Positions 63,544-64,000 of a stretch of DNA of 64,000 bases are shown here, one piece after another. Within the stretch, counting starts at the first letter, position 1; every line of letters starts with the position of its first letter. The stretch covers positions 29,718,168 through 29,782,167 of the forward strand of contig NC_092569.1 of assembly GCF_037975245.1 (NCBI RefSeq). Direction: 5' to 3'. The position numbers and the translations under genes are program-made. The notes beneath the pieces are model-generated. The model was not told where the DNA came from. It searched no databases and was given only the letters and a program-made list of their open reading frames with translations. Source of the DNA: Apostichopus japonicus. Taxonomy: Eukaryota; Echinodermata; Holothuroidea; Aspidochirotida; Stichopodidae.

Positions 63544-64000
63544 GGTACCCGATCCTTAAACATAAGAGGTCTTACAAGAACACAAACCACCTGCAACCTG
63601 CTTGTGCCTGGTTATATCCTGAGGTATTAAAGCCGAGGAAACATTTGAAGGTCTTTTACTTCATGTAATTTTGGGAAGTGGGGTAAATTCTTTTTAGCGG
63701 TGAATGCATGCAGGTTAAATTTGAATGAAGCAGTTAAATACATCAATGACTATACATGTAGTGTTAAGTGACTATCAATTTAAATTGTTTTTCTTTCATA
63801 TTTTTCAATTGAATCATTTTACAACATGTGCCAGGAAGGATTTGTGATGTAGATAATATTCCACTGCTGTGAAGATTCACATAGAACTTGACAAACTGTT
63901 TCATATAAACACACTTCTGAAAATGGAAACTTAGCAGTACTTGTCCCACAATATAACTTTATGACCGGGATGTTTGTTCTAAGACATTTTCAGAAGCGAG
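63544..64000. other. Transporter 3' UTR and flank
   Basis: No AATAAA seen; an ATTAAA near 63626 is a possible poly(A) signal. No further gene recognised. Confidence 0.45.

Overview
The window looks like genomic DNA from a marine deuterostome invertebrate. It is AT-rich, with long intron-rich genes, GT-AG introns, many (TA)n tracts, CR1/L2-type and L1/Tx1-type LINE relics, tRNA-like SINEs and DNA-transposon MITEs. A sea cucumber is my best guess, because expanded tandem fibrinogen-related (FREP) genes are known from holothurians. That is an inference and cannot be proved from this sequence.

Positions 3-47 kb hold three tandem, same-strand paralogues of a secreted multidomain fibrinogen-related protein: gene A (3014-9456, first exon not found), gene B (15170-28945) and gene C (33410-46770). 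I assembled their exons by hand and the reading frame closes across the splice junctions. The plan is: signal-peptide exon, 37-nt microexon, a truncated fibrinogen (FBG) module in two exons, one or two copies of a three-exon cassette (TIL exon, EGF+FBG-start exon, FBG-middle exon), and one terminal exon that carries the FBG C-terminal (P) region. Gene A has one cassette; B and C have two. Only the last FBG module of each protein is complete. The terminal exon carries a cysteine-rich insertion (34, 87 and 86 residues) between the GGWW and NLNG motifs, where ficolin-type domains have about seven residues. This architecture is the candidate undescribed system: a secreted, probably lectin-like recognition family that grows by cassette duplication and has an elaborated recognition face.

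Positions 51.7-63.5 kb hold a complete 14-exon class III facilitative sugar transporter (GLUT12/SLC2A12-like, 663 residues) whose introns are full of minisatellites, one of which duplicates a splice acceptor. The first 115 bases hold a possible signal-peptide exon of a divergent gene on the minus strand.

The remainder is introns and intergenic DNA with mobile elements: a degenerate L1/Tx1-like LINE (0.2-2.4 kb), a nearly open CR1/L2-like LINE 3' end (29.3-30.5 kb), a minus-strand L2 relic (53 kb), a hAT-type MITE with a perfect 8-bp target duplication (11.1 kb), a MITE with roughly 70-bp near-identical inverted ends and a 9-bp target duplication (49.2-50.0 kb), and a dispersed repeat with a hammerhead-like core. 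No CRISPR array, rRNA gene or convincing functional tRNA was seen.
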